Position numbers and translations under genes: made by a program. Positions 12,670 through 20,178 of a DNA stretch of 33,251 nt are shown in pieces. This DNA is from a virus. Positions within the stretch are counted from its first letter, which is position 1, and each line of letters starts with the position of its first letter. The stretch spans positions 1 through 33,251 of the IMG/VR virus record IMGVR_UViG_3300047322_000313; one strand, given 5' to 3'. Below the pieces are notes generated by a model. It had not been told where the DNA came from. It did not search any database and saw nothing but the letters and a program-made list of their open reading frames with translations.

Positions 12670-13274
12670 GCAATCTGATCTTTATCGCGGGCCAGAAGGG
12701 CGGCACCACGAAAACGACCACCGCGCACCTGATGTGCCTGGGCGCTATTCTCCGGCGCCAGCCGGCTGCTTACGTGCTGACAGACCCCCACCGGAGCCTG
12801 AAGTCCGAAGGGCGGCCCTACGGCGTCATAGACGGGCGAGAAGCGGCTGACCTGGCGAGGATCATAACGGCGAGCGGTGACACCAAAAATGGCTGGCTGA
12901 TCGTGGACGGGGGTGGTAACCGCCCTGACTTGGACCGGGCTATCGCGGAGCAAGCGCTGCTGACTATCCTGCCGTTCCGTGATTCTGAAGAGGATCTGGA
13001 AATGATCTCTCGCGACCTTTCCGCGCTACCGAACTCCGTGGCATTGCCCTCTGCATGGCCGACGAACAAACGTGCGCAGGTGGCCGCTCAACGATTTATA
13101 GAGGCGTTGGAGCAGGTGTACCCTGGGCGGATCATCAGTACGCCGATCTATTTCGTGCATTCGACCCTGGAGCTTCTGGGCAAGCGGCTGGACAGCCCCT
13201 CGACGCCCGTGCGTAACGCCGCCCGCCGTGCGTTTTCTATCCTCACCGATCTTTCTAAAAGGGTTGAGCAATGA
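12666..13274 (+). CDS. parA: ParA-type partition ATPase
   Basis: ParA ATPases bind DNA non-specifically when bound to ATP and move or position plasmids by interacting with a centromere-bound partner. The 202-residue protein has the deviant Walker A GQKGGTTKTTTA (9-20; signature Lys 11 and catalytic Lys 16), the switch LTDPHRS (38-44), and a Walker B-like WLIVDGGG (77-84). Its size fits the short ParF/type Ib class with no N-terminal DNA-binding domain, and its partner is a small RHH protein. A phage copy fits either stable upkeep of an extrachromosomal prophage or positioning of phage DNA. Starts at the ATGA overlap. Confidence 0.9.
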   Translation: MSNLIFIAGQKGGTTKTTTAHLMCLGAILRRQPAAYVLTDPHRSLKSEGRPYGVIDGREAADLARIITASGDTKNGWLIVDGGGNRPDLDRAIAEQALLTILPFRDSEEDLEMISRDLSALPNSVALPSAWPTNKRAQVAAQRFIEALEQVYPGRIISTPIYFVHSTLELLGKRLDSPSTPVRNAARRAFSILTDLSKRVEQ

Positions 13275-13577
13275 TCGAAATTATCAAGAACAGGCTCGCC
13301 GTAGACCCGGACCGGATTCAGTCACTGACGATGGTTAACCGGGGGCCAGCTGACCATCCAGATGGAAGGCGGGTTCTGCCACGTCATCCAAAGCGAGTAT
13401 GGCGGGCCGCCCGGTACACAAGTAGTAGCCCGAGAAATTTACGACCTGCTCTTGCTGGCGACCACGAAGGCGGCTTACATTCCGCCTGGCACCAAACTAT
13501 GTGATAGCTGTTACATGGCCGTAGAGCCGAACCCGCTATGCACGGTATGCAGAGGGGAAAAAGTGTACAAGGAGTAG
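13271..13577 (+). CDS. Zinc-ribbon protein gene with an apparent frame change
   Basis: The start ATG 13271 overlaps the parA stop, and the first frame reads MIEIIKNRLAVDPDRIQSL, then drifts into an Arg/Pro/His-rich translation. From about 13340 another frame gives QLTIQMEGGFCHVIQSEYGG and ends CDSCYMAVEPNPLCTVCRGEK, a clear C-x2-C...C-x2-C pair. The two join smoothly if one G of the GGGGG run at 13341-13345 is removed, giving a 101-residue protein. The downstream frame alone could start at ATG 13362 but has no ribosome site. So this is either a sequencing slip, a true frameshift mutation or a programmed slip. Function unknown; last members of the partition operon may affect its control. Confidence 0.55.
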
Positions 13578-13579
13578 CT

Positions 13580-13828
13580 ATGCTGGCGACCGTCTTCTAC
13601 CTCGTGGCCCTTCACTGCCACCAGGGTTCATCCTGCGAATTCAAACGTGTAGAACCGCTGCCGGGGTACCCCAGCGACAGAGAATGTCATGCGCGTTGGG
13701 GGCAGCTGGCTTCGCAGTACGTGGGGACGGAGGACTTGCTGCTGTGTGTTGCGGAGGCAGAGGAAGCGGCCCCCCTTGAATCTTCAGCACTCGGGGGCCG
13801 CAAACCGAACGAGATACTTAGGCTTTAG
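13580..13828 (+). CDS. Small secreted or membrane-anchored protein, 82 aa
   Basis: Starts MLATVFYLVALHC with AAGGAG at 13569-13574. The short hydrophobic N-terminus could be a weak signal peptide, possibly with lipoprotein-like features around the Leu-His-Cys at 11-13, though no basic residues precede it. The rest is polar with four further Cys (residues 19, 35, 56 and nearby), which may form disulphides. Its 3' end overlaps the minus-strand gene ending at 13818 by 11 bases, so the two transcription units converge. Confidence 0.65.
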   Translation: MLATVFYLVALHCHQGSSCEFKRVEPLPGYPSDRECHARWGQLASQYVGTEDLLLCVAEAEEAAPLESSALGGRKPNEILRL

Positions 13829-14132
13829 GACGGCGGCGACTGATCGTGTCGTAGACCTTGGCCATGTCGCCTCGTGCCCAAGCAACCGGGCCGAACATCG
13901 TGAGGGCGAGGCACAAGAGAAGAACTTGGGCCCCAGTGTGAACCTCTTGATCCCAGTGCAGCAGCATTGGCACGGTAAGCCCCGCCGAGACCATCATGCA
14001 GATGCCGGCTAAGGCTGAAGGTCCGAGGCGGAAGCGGGAGTCGGGAGCGTGGTACCGGGCCAAGAGAAAAACGGTCGCCACTTGCAGGATCAAGCGGCCG
14101 ACCATCAGGATTTCCGGGTTAGCGAGGTTCAT
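13818..14132 (-). CDS. Holin-like membrane protein, 104 aa (second of a pair)
   Basis: Three hydrophobic stretches at about residues 9-26 (LMVGRLILQVATVFLLAR), 37-58 (GPSALAGICMMVSAGLTVPMLL) and 66-84 (GAQVLLLCLALTMFGPVAW), with a basic tail (SRRRPKA). This is the build of a class I-type holin or antiholin. Start ATG 14132 overlaps the TAA of the upstream holin-like gene, with AAGGTGG as ribosome site. It is the last gene of the leftward late operon. Its pairing with another small membrane protein suggests a holin with a partner, but no endolysin, spanin or Rz gene is next to them. Confidence 0.65.
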   Translation of the reverse strand: MNLANPEILMVGRLILQVATVFLLARYHAPDSRFRLGPSALAGICMMVSAGLTVPMLLHWDQEVHTGAQVLLLCLALTMFGPVAWARGDMAKVYDTISRRRPKA

Positions 14133-14503
14133 TATTCACCACCTTTTCGTGTCCAGGGCAGGATGTCGAGAATACCGGTGAGCCAAGGCGGCATCGGAGA
14201 ATCTTTGTTGACGGTCCGCTGGAGGGAAACGATAACGACGTGGACCAGGCTTGCGCCGAAGGCGGCTGTGACGAGAGTCCAACCGGTGTAGCTGACGGAC
14301 TGAGCAGCCGGGAGGCCCATCCCGTAGCCGAAACCAATGCTTGCGAGAGCCAGAAAGAATCGGTTGAAAACAGGGATTTCGGGGGAGAGTGACCAGAAAA
14401 ACATGCTGCCACACACCGCGCCTACTGCTGCCTCCGGGTAGATCGTGCGAAACAGGAGAAGCAGTAAGCCGCCCCAGGTGAAGTTGGTCATCAATTCATT
14501 CAT
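14132..14503 (-). CDS. Putative phage holin, 123 aa
   Basis: Residues 8-60 include FTWGGLLLLLFRTIYPEAAVG, then AVCGSMFFWSLSPEIPVFNR and FFLALASIGFGYGMGL, a pattern I associate with putative phage holins in which two or three membrane spans surround a conserved GAxxG and S-x-E-I-x-x-x-x-R stretch. A further span lies at 75-95. The C-terminus is basic. I give ATG 14503 as start; GTG 14551 would add 16 polar residues, and neither has a strong ribosome site. It follows the tail-fibre genes after a 117-base gap, where minus-strand TTGACA (14598-14593) is seen without a good -10 at 17 bp. Confidence 0.7.
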   Translation of the reverse strand: MNELMTNFTWGGLLLLLFRTIYPEAAVGAVCGSMFFWSLSPEIPVFNRFFLALASIGFGYGMGLPAAQSVSYTGWTLVTAAFGASLVHVVIVSLQRTVNKDSPMPPWLTGILDILPWTRKGGE

Positions 14504-14620
14504 GCGCTTGCCGTCCAGTAAGCCCGCGTTATCGATATGATGCGCTCCCACGGAATAGTGGCATTCTCTACCAAAAGTTGAAAGTCGGTTTTTGTCAAGT
14601 GCCGCGTCCCTGCGGCTGAG

Positions 14621-15511
14621 TTACATCATCACGATCATTTGAGGCTGCTGGACAGCACCGCTTGATTGACTGAAGGCGACCTCGACCACCATCTGGCTGA
14701 TGTCGCCCGCGATTGGGGCGCTAAAGGCTGCCTCGACCGCTAGCTGTGACACTGTGCCTACCGACGCGGTGGAGTGCGCCACTTCCGCCAAGGCTTGCGA
14801 CACTGTGCCTACCGACGCGGTGGAGTGCATCGCCTCCGTCACCACCTGAGAAACGTCAATAACGGTCGTGGTGCCACTACCTGGGAATGCCGCCGTGTCG
14901 CCATTGGTGGCTACGGTAAACAGGTCAAGGTCCCGTGTGCCCGTCAAGTCCTGGTTGTGGACCCCGACCCAGCCCGCCGTCGAGATGCTGGAGTCGGTAA
15001 AGGTGATTGTCCAGGCACTAGGTTCCGCGTCCCCATCCGCCCATATTTTGGCTGACAAGGTAGTGCCGTTGACCCTGAAGCGCAGGTAGTACCACGCGTT
15101 AGCTACAGGGACGAAGTTAATCGCTGAGGTTAGGTTGGTGAGCGTACCGGCCACCAACTTCTGGAGTTGATACGTCTGGGCCGACCCGTTGAAAGCGAAG
15201 TAATAACCACTTTCTGCCCCGGCAGCGCCTGAACCCCGGGCTAACAGGCGCAGGATTTCGGACGACGTGGAGCTGGACCTTGCCCGTGCCAGGATCTCTA
15301 CGTTGGCACGGTTAGCGTCCGCGTCTATCGCATCCCAAGTCAGCAGGTGGCGGGCGGACGCGGTGCCCGTGTATTCCAGGCACTGGCCACCCTGTGCAGC
15401 GCTCTTACTGCGCACCGCCCAGGTCGTGCTGGCCGTGACCCAACGCGCCGACCAATCAGACGGCTGCGCGCCAACCGTGTAGCTGTCAAAGCCAGTCGAG
15501 TATTGGGTCAT
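14621..15511 (-). CDS. Tail-associated LamG/jelly-roll lectin-like protein with C-terminal repeats
   Basis: The 296-residue protein starts MTQYSTGFDSYTVGAQPSDW, the opening typical of phage concanavalin/laminin-G-like modules. Residues 1-205 are beta-rich with aromatic motifs (WYYLRFRVNGTTLSAKIW). Residues about 217-288 are four 17-residue repeats of the type VSQ-x-x-x-E-x-A-x-S (VSQVVTEAM, VSQALAEVA, VSQLAVEAA, ISQMVVEVA), two of which share HSTASVGT. It probably binds a cell-surface sugar. It is paralogous in plan to the next gene (15514). Last structural gene before the holins. Confidence 0.7.
   Translation of the reverse strand: MTQYSTGFDSYTVGAQPSDWSARWVTASTTWAVRSKSAAQGGQCLEYTGTASARHLLTWDAIDADANRANVEILARARSSSTSSEILRLLARGSGAAGAESGYYFAFNGSAQTYQLQKLVAGTLTNLTSAINFVPVANAWYYLRFRVNGTTLSAKIWADGDAEPSAWTITFTDSSISTAGWVGVHNQDLTGTRDLDLFTVATNGDTAAFPGSGTTTVIDVSQVVTEAMHSTASVGTVSQALAEVAHSTASVGTVSQLAVEAAFSAPIAGDISQMVVEVAFSQSSGAVQQPQMIVMM
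14748..14828 (-). repeat. Exact 30-bp direct repeat coding for lectin repeats
   Basis: A 30-base block occurs identically at 14748-14777 and 14799-14828 (51-base period, 17 codons). It encodes HSTASVGTVS. Identity at third codon positions implies a recent tandem duplication or gene conversion within the receptor-binding protein gene. Confidence 0.9.
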
Positions 15512-15513
15512 GA

Positions 15514-16605
15514 TCAGAGGTCCGCAGAGATACGCACGCCGAACTCAGCCGCGTTGAAGTTGGTCTGAGACCAATCCGACGAGGTGTTCGGGTCCTGCTC
15601 GAAGACCTTAGTCGCGTACTTCGGCGTGGTCGACAGCGTCTGTGAGGCGGCGTAGACCTCAGTAGCCCCGGATTTGATGAATACATCCACTCCGCGAAAC
15701 CCCGCGTCCACCTTGTAGCAGTACGCACTGAGCTGGACGGCCTTGATGGTGCCGGTTTCGGCGGCGTCCTGGAAGTTATAGGAATCCTTGGTCAGGGCGG
15801 TACTGGAATAGACATAGTCTGTGAGGTTAGGCGATGTTTCTTTGACCAACGTGTTGTGCGTCGTACCGGTGCTGCACGTCATGCCCGAATAGGTGCCGTC
15901 CGCGTTCGGGTAGTACGGCTTGACTTTCACATCACCCAAGAAACCTGCTGCCTCGGCGCTGCCGGACGAGCTGGTGCGGACATACAGGTCATCGAAATAT
16001 TTGCTAATTGCGTTTGAGCCGTTGCCGCCCATTAGCGCGAGCACGCTGGCATAGTTGAACGATTGGTTCTGCGTGTTTACGCCGCTGACGTTGATGTCGG
16101 TCACCCCGTTGACCCGCACTTCAACTTGTCCGGCGCTGCTGTCGATAAACACTCGCACTTCAATGTAATACCAAGTGGCGGCGCTCAGCAGGGTGGTGCC
16201 AACCCCCAGCTCGGTAGCACTGGAAAGCCCCGCCCCGTTAGCGCTACCCCTCCCGACCCGGAGCTTTCCATCTGTAGTGACCACCAAGCCAATCTGCCCC
16301 TGTATAGCCCAGGTAAGTCCTTCACCGATACCGAAAATTCCCCCGCCGTTGTTGCTGGTAATGGTTGTGTCTGACGGAAGCGAGTTTAGGTACAACCCAA
16401 ACCCAACAGTCCAATTTCGGGCTTGCCCTACACTTTTCGCCGCCATCGCCGCGGAGCTAGTCCCAAGTTTCAGGGCTTTCCCAGAGTTTCGGAAAATGGT
16501 GGCGTCGATGGTCGCGTTGCCACTAGAAAACCCAGTCCACTTGGCCCCAATGTCCGCCGTCGAGTAGTGGTCGAAACCGTCCATAAACACTGTCGCCCAA
16601 GTCAT
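15514..16605 (-). CDS. Tail protein with concanavalin-like lectin domain, 363 aa
   Basis: Starts MTWATVFMDGFDHYSTADIGAKW, the common opening of phage lectin-like tail modules. Residues 1-210 look like one jelly-roll with NWTVGFGLYLNSL, then LVVTTDGKLRVGRG, WYYIEVRVFIDSSAGQVEVRVNG and YFDDLYVRTS as strands. The C-terminal 140 residues (from FLGDVKVKPYYPNADG) form a second beta domain ending SQTNFNAAEFGVRISADL, seen in other phage tail proteins of this kind. Likely a virion receptor-binding or decoration protein. Two bases from its neighbours on each side. Confidence 0.75.
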   Translation of the reverse strand: MTWATVFMDGFDHYSTADIGAKWTGFSSGNATIDATIFRNSGKALKLGTSSAAMAAKSVGQARNWTVGFGLYLNSLPSDTTITSNNGGGIFGIGEGLTWAIQGQIGLVVTTDGKLRVGRGSANGAGLSSATELGVGTTLLSAATWYYIEVRVFIDSSAGQVEVRVNGVTDINVSGVNTQNQSFNYASVLALMGGNGSNAISKYFDDLYVRTSSSGSAEAAGFLGDVKVKPYYPNADGTYSGMTCSTGTTHNTLVKETSPNLTDYVYSSTALTKDSYNFQDAAETGTIKAVQLSAYCYKVDAGFRGVDVFIKSGATEVYAASQTLSTTPKYATKVFEQDPNTSSDWSQTNFNAAEFGVRISADL

Positions 16606-16606
16606 A

Positions 16607-17440
16607 TTAGTGCGCTCCTACGATGGAAAATGAGAAGTCGGCCAGCGTCAGATCCGCCGTGCCCGGTGCTTTGAATTCCAGTGCATCACCAGCGGCCAGG
16701 CTAAAGGCCGAGGCGGCGATGAACGTCGGTGCAGCGCCAGCCGCTGCGAACCGGACAGTGCCCACCGCTGTGACGGCGTGACCGCTGGCCGCGATCTTGT
16801 TGACCGTGATGTCGGTCTGCGCGGTGGCCGCTGTGAGTGCGATACCCGAAGACCCGGCCATAGCCGCCGCGAAGTCGATGGCGTAGGGCGCGACGAACAG
16901 GCCGATCCTCTGACCAGATGTTGGTACCCCGTTCCACGCGACACTGACCACCGCAGGCGGGCGGAAGAACTCCAGGGCGTTGGCAGACGCATTTACCCGG
17001 ACGCTGTAGAGCGGGCTGCCGGTGTAGTTGGGCGGCACGTCGGACAGATCGGTGAAGTGCGAGATCAGGATCTTCGGGTCCCAGGTAGTCCCGTCGAAGA
17101 CGTAGCGGATCGGCGCACCACTTGCGTCCGTTTCATTCACCACACTCACGGCCCAGCCGCTCAAGGGGGTGAAGAACTCCCAGCCAGGGGCGCCCACGCC
17201 GACGGTAAAGCCGCGTGCGATCTGGCCGGTCTTCGAGGCCCAAGCACCCGTGGCCGAAGGGGGGACGATGTACATGGCGCCATCGGCGATTGTCGGCGGC
17301 GCAGTCAGGACTCGGCTCAGCACCCTCGGCATGATCAGGCCGTCGAGACCGCGTAGCAGGGCGCACAGCGGGGCGTAGTATTCTTCGCCGAGTGCAGCGT
17401 TTACCAGCAGCTTCAGGTTAGGACCATTAGTAGCAGTCAT
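16607..17440 (-). CDS. DUF2793-type tail fibre protein, 277 aa
   Basis: After an N-terminal helix (ALGEEYYAPLCALLRGLDGL) the segment 44-120 has the DUF2793 pattern: TAPPTIADGAMYIVPPSATGAWASK, GQIARGFTVGVGAPGWEFFTPLSGWAVSVV and YVFDGTTW. DUF2793 occurs in tail fibres of siphoviruses and gene transfer agents. The rest is an Ala/Val/Ser-rich beta segment (residues 150-277), ending FSFSIVGAH. Probably the shaft or base of a tail fibre attached to the hub encoded just upstream. Confidence 0.75.
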   Translation of the reverse strand: MTATNGPNLKLLVNAALGEEYYAPLCALLRGLDGLIMPRVLSRVLTAPPTIADGAMYIVPPSATGAWASKTGQIARGFTVGVGAPGWEFFTPLSGWAVSVVNETDASGAPIRYVFDGTTWDPKILISHFTDLSDVPPNYTGSPLYSVRVNASANALEFFRPPAVVSVAWNGVPTSGQRIGLFVAPYAIDFAAAMAGSSGIALTAATAQTDITVNKIAASGHAVTAVGTVRFAAAGAAPTFIAASAFSLAAGDALEFKAPGTADLTLADFSFSIVGAH

Positions 17441-17443
17441 TGT

Positions 17444-19729
17444 CTATTCACCAAAGTATTGACCGAAGCCCAGGCCGAAGCCGGAAACCACGGTGCAGGT
17501 TGATTCGAAGGCCTGCCACGACTTCTCGCCGCCGCGCATTGCGTAGACTCGAGTGATGATCGTCAGGGTATCGGTCGGCGCGGGTGTCACGCCCAGGTCG
17601 ATGGTGTAGTGGTCTACGAGGCCCACGTCGGTGTTGAACCACTTCGCGGCGAGCAGGGTACCGGCCGGATCGTAGGCATCAGCTTCTACGACGTAGGTTG
17701 TCCCGGCTTCCGGCGTCAGCGAACCGCCAGTCCAGGGCAGGATGGCCACGTCTTCCAGCAGCCGGTTACGGTGCGCCCAGGTCAGCGCCAGCGTAGTGAC
17801 CCCAGCGGACAGGCTCGCGGTGCCGAACGCTATACCGTTCAATTTCACGTTCGCCGGCCGGATCGGCAGCGTTGGCCTGGCCTTTGCGGTATCGGAGAAA
17901 ACCGGTGAGGTGCTTTCGTCGGTCTGGCCCAACGACGTGTGGGTCATGATCTTCACGGAGACGGTTTGGCCCGCCGTGAGTTCCACCGGCAGCGGGTCAA
18001 ACAAGCCTGCGGGGACCGACCAGACACGGGTGCCGGCCGCCCACGCTTTCGGCACGGTATCGAGCACGCCGCGCAGCAGGGTCAGGTTACCGCTCAGCGA
18101 GTCGACGGCAGTAACCAGCGCCAGCTCCAGGGTGGCCGGGTCCGCGGTGTCCGATCCGATCAGCATGATGGAGTCGACCCACGGGCTTGGGCCGGTGGCA
18201 CTGATCGGTGGCGCGATGATCGAGGTCGCTTCCTTCGCCAGGCTGGCCACCAGCTGCGCACGGCCGGCGAACTGCTGGGTGTCCTGCACCTGCACCCAGA
18301 CCGTCGCGCCACTGGCAGTGGTCTCGCTCAGTTTGGTGCTGTAGCTCACGCTGCCGCTGGTGTACGGCGATGGCACCAGAACCATTTCCAGCGTGCTCGG
18401 GTACGTGAGGTTGTCCGGTGACACTTGGTCCTGGAGCAATGCGTAGGCCGGCGCCGGAATGATGCGGGCCTGGCTGACGTTGACCGGGGTCTGCGCGGGG
18501 TTGACCCAGGCGCTGCTGGGCGGCTCGGTGAAGGCTACTTTCGGAAGTGAGAAGACGTCCTCGAGCAGCGACAGCTTCAGCGTCGGCCGCTCCGTGGTGC
18601 CGTAGCTCACGTTGGTGACGCGCATGATCAGCCCGGAGATACCGTACTCGGGCCAGATTAACTTGACGCATTCGTAGGGGGTGATGTCCCAGAAGGACCG
18701 ATCGGCTTCCGCCTCGACTGAGCACAGGGTCGCGGATGCAGCCCGCAGGTCACGGTCGGCCAGCAACTGCGCCAGCCAGGCGTACCGGACGCCGAAGTAG
18801 TTCCGCGAGTCGGAGATCACGGCCTGCTGCATCGCGATGTTTCCGAGATCCTGACTGTAGACCGTTTCCTCTTTCTCGTTGAGCGGGTTCGTCCACGTCA
18901 CCTTCATTTCGTTGACGGTCTCGCCCCAGCCCTTGCGACCGAAGTTCGTCAGTCTGGCGTTGTCCACCGTCACTGTGCGCAGGGTGTCCAGGTCATAATC
19001 GTTGCGGATTAGGCGCAAGGACAGCAACCCGGTCCGCGGGTGCGTGAAGATCACACCGTTGATGTGCTGACAGATTTGGTTGACGAAGTCCTCGATGGTG
19101 CCCGAGCGAGTCCACTGCATCGAGAGCCCCAGGCCCTCGTCGTACAGCACCTGGGCGACGGCTTGAAAGCCGGCAGCATCGATCCGGGCAGCGTCCTCGC
19201 CCATGCCCCAGTTGGTGTCCGTGAAGCAGGCGTAGATCATATGCGCGGGGTTGTTGTCTGGCGCACCCGGGCTGCCATCGAGGCGCGGTACCGCAGCATA
19301 CGGGCCGCCCAACCCGGCGTGGATCTTGCGGATCTTGAACCAGATCGTCTTCAGGTAAGGGTTGCTTGCGGCCCAGTAGAAGCCACGCGGGAACCCGTTG
19401 CCACGGAAGAACGCGGTAACGATGCCCCGAAAGCCAGGGAGGTTGGAAGGAACATCGCCTAAACGGCTGGCCAGCTCTGCCGAAGCGACCTGGATGCCGT
19501 CGCCCATCATCACTTCGACCGAGCCGTTGATGCCGCCTTCCTTCTGGATCCCGCCGAACAGGCCTTCCTGAATCAGGGAGATCGTGGTGCTGGCGGTGAG
19601 CACGCCGGAGAAGGCGATCTTCTCTCCGATAAGGATCCCTTCGACCGCGTCCACGGGGCCGATACAGATGCCATAGTGGATCGACATATTGTACCGAGGG
19701 ATCGAGACCTTGCTGCTCTTACCGCCCAC
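17444..19729 (-). CDS. Tail-tip (host-specificity, gpJ-like) protein, 761 aa
   Basis: Start GTG 19729 follows a perfect AAGGAGG with 7-base spacing. The N-terminal half (KVSIPRYNMSIHYGICIGPVDAVEGILIGEK...) resembles the tail-tip protein family that includes lambda gpJ and gene transfer agent tail proteins, with signature stretches such as GMGEDAARIDAAGFQAVAQ (about 185-203), GTIEDFVNQICQHINGVIF and RLTNFGRKGWGETVNEMKVTW. Residues beyond 480 are beta-rich and probably fibronectin-like. It closes the tail tip and presents the fibres. Overlaps the previous gene by 11 bases. Confidence 0.75.
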   Translation of the reverse strand: MGGKSSKVSIPRYNMSIHYGICIGPVDAVEGILIGEKIAFSGVLTASTTISLIQEGLFGGIQKEGGINGSVEVMMGDGIQVASAELASRLGDVPSNLPGFRGIVTAFFRGNGFPRGFYWAASNPYLKTIWFKIRKIHAGLGGPYAAVPRLDGSPGAPDNNPAHMIYACFTDTNWGMGEDAARIDAAGFQAVAQVLYDEGLGLSMQWTRSGTIEDFVNQICQHINGVIFTHPRTGLLSLRLIRNDYDLDTLRTVTVDNARLTNFGRKGWGETVNEMKVTWTNPLNEKEETVYSQDLGNIAMQQAVISDSRNYFGVRYAWLAQLLADRDLRAASATLCSVEAEADRSFWDITPYECVKLIWPEYGISGLIMRVTNVSYGTTERPTLKLSLLEDVFSLPKVAFTEPPSSAWVNPAQTPVNVSQARIIPAPAYALLQDQVSPDNLTYPSTLEMVLVPSPYTSGSVSYSTKLSETTASGATVWVQVQDTQQFAGRAQLVASLAKEATSIIAPPISATGPSPWVDSIMLIGSDTADPATLELALVTAVDSLSGNLTLLRGVLDTVPKAWAAGTRVWSVPAGLFDPLPVELTAGQTVSVKIMTHTSLGQTDESTSPVFSDTAKARPTLPIRPANVKLNGIAFGTASLSAGVTTLALTWAHRNRLLEDVAILPWTGGSLTPEAGTTYVVEADAYDPAGTLLAAKWFNTDVGLVDHYTIDLGVTPAPTDTLTIITRVYAMRGGEKSWQAFESTCTVVSGFGLGFGQYFGE

Positions 19730-19940
19730 TATCGGCCTCCTTCAGCGCCAGAGCGCGTTCGATAAATGGGTCACCCAGACTCGTGGCCACGTCGAGCGGC
19801 ATGCCTTCTTCGAGGAAAGCCCGCAGGGTCATCGTTTCCGGGAGCCGCTCGGCATTGCCGGTGAACCAGCGGCGGATACCGTTGGCGCAGCCGCCCGCAC
19901 GGATCACATCGTCGACGGTCAAGCGATCATCCGGACTCAT
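19719..19940 (-). CDS. Small tail-module protein, 73 aa
   Basis: Starts MSPDDRLTVDDVIRAGGC, overlapping the stop of the gene upstream. Helical and acidic, with a short helix-rich C-terminus (PFIERALALKEADSGR). Small proteins in this position are frequent between hub and tail-tip genes in siphoviruses; they may be assembly factors. No family assigned. Confidence 0.65.
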   Translation of the reverse strand: MSPDDRLTVDDVIRAGGCANGIRRWFTGNAERLPETMTLRAFLEEGMPLDVATSLGDPFIERALALKEADSGR

Positions 19941-20167
19941 ACTTTCACCTTCTCAACGGTGGTCGAGACATCGCCATACCAGAGGCAGTTCGGCGATTGG
20001 ACGGTTACGGAGCCGAAGACCACGGGCACCGGGCGACCGGCGTCGGCAGTGGGAGCGGTGAGTTCCTGTGAAGTGTCGGGTTTCGGGGACTTCGGCTTCG
20101 GCGCGAAGGCGTAGGCCAAGAGAGCCATAATGACGGCGATGATGATCTGAATTGCCCATACCGGCAT
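19937..20167 (-). CDS. Small membrane-anchored tail-module protein, 77 aa
   Basis: I take ATG 20167 as start (MPVWAIQIIIAVIMALLAYAF), with CTGAGGG about 10 bases upstream; the frame is open to 20233, but that would overlap the previous gene. Residues 3-20 form one hydrophobic helix, followed by FAPKPKSPKPDT, a Pro/Lys linker, then APTADAGRPVPVVFGSV (about 39-55), a motif found at the start of tail-tip proteins. Perhaps a detached N-terminal part of the tail-tip protein, or an assembly factor acting at the membrane. Confidence 0.7.
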   Translation of the reverse strand: MPVWAIQIIIAVIMALLAYAFAPKPKSPKPDTSQELTAPTADAGRPVPVVFGSVTVQSPNCLWYGDVSTTVEKVKV

Positions 20168-20178
20168 GGCTGCGACCC

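Noticed and set aside
14566-14598. Possible further palindrome copy (GTTGAA at 14577) and TTGACA promoter before the holins
   Set aside because: The left arm is not complementary to GTTGAA at the 5-bp spacing, and no -10 hexamer lies 16-18 bases from the minus-strand TTGACA.
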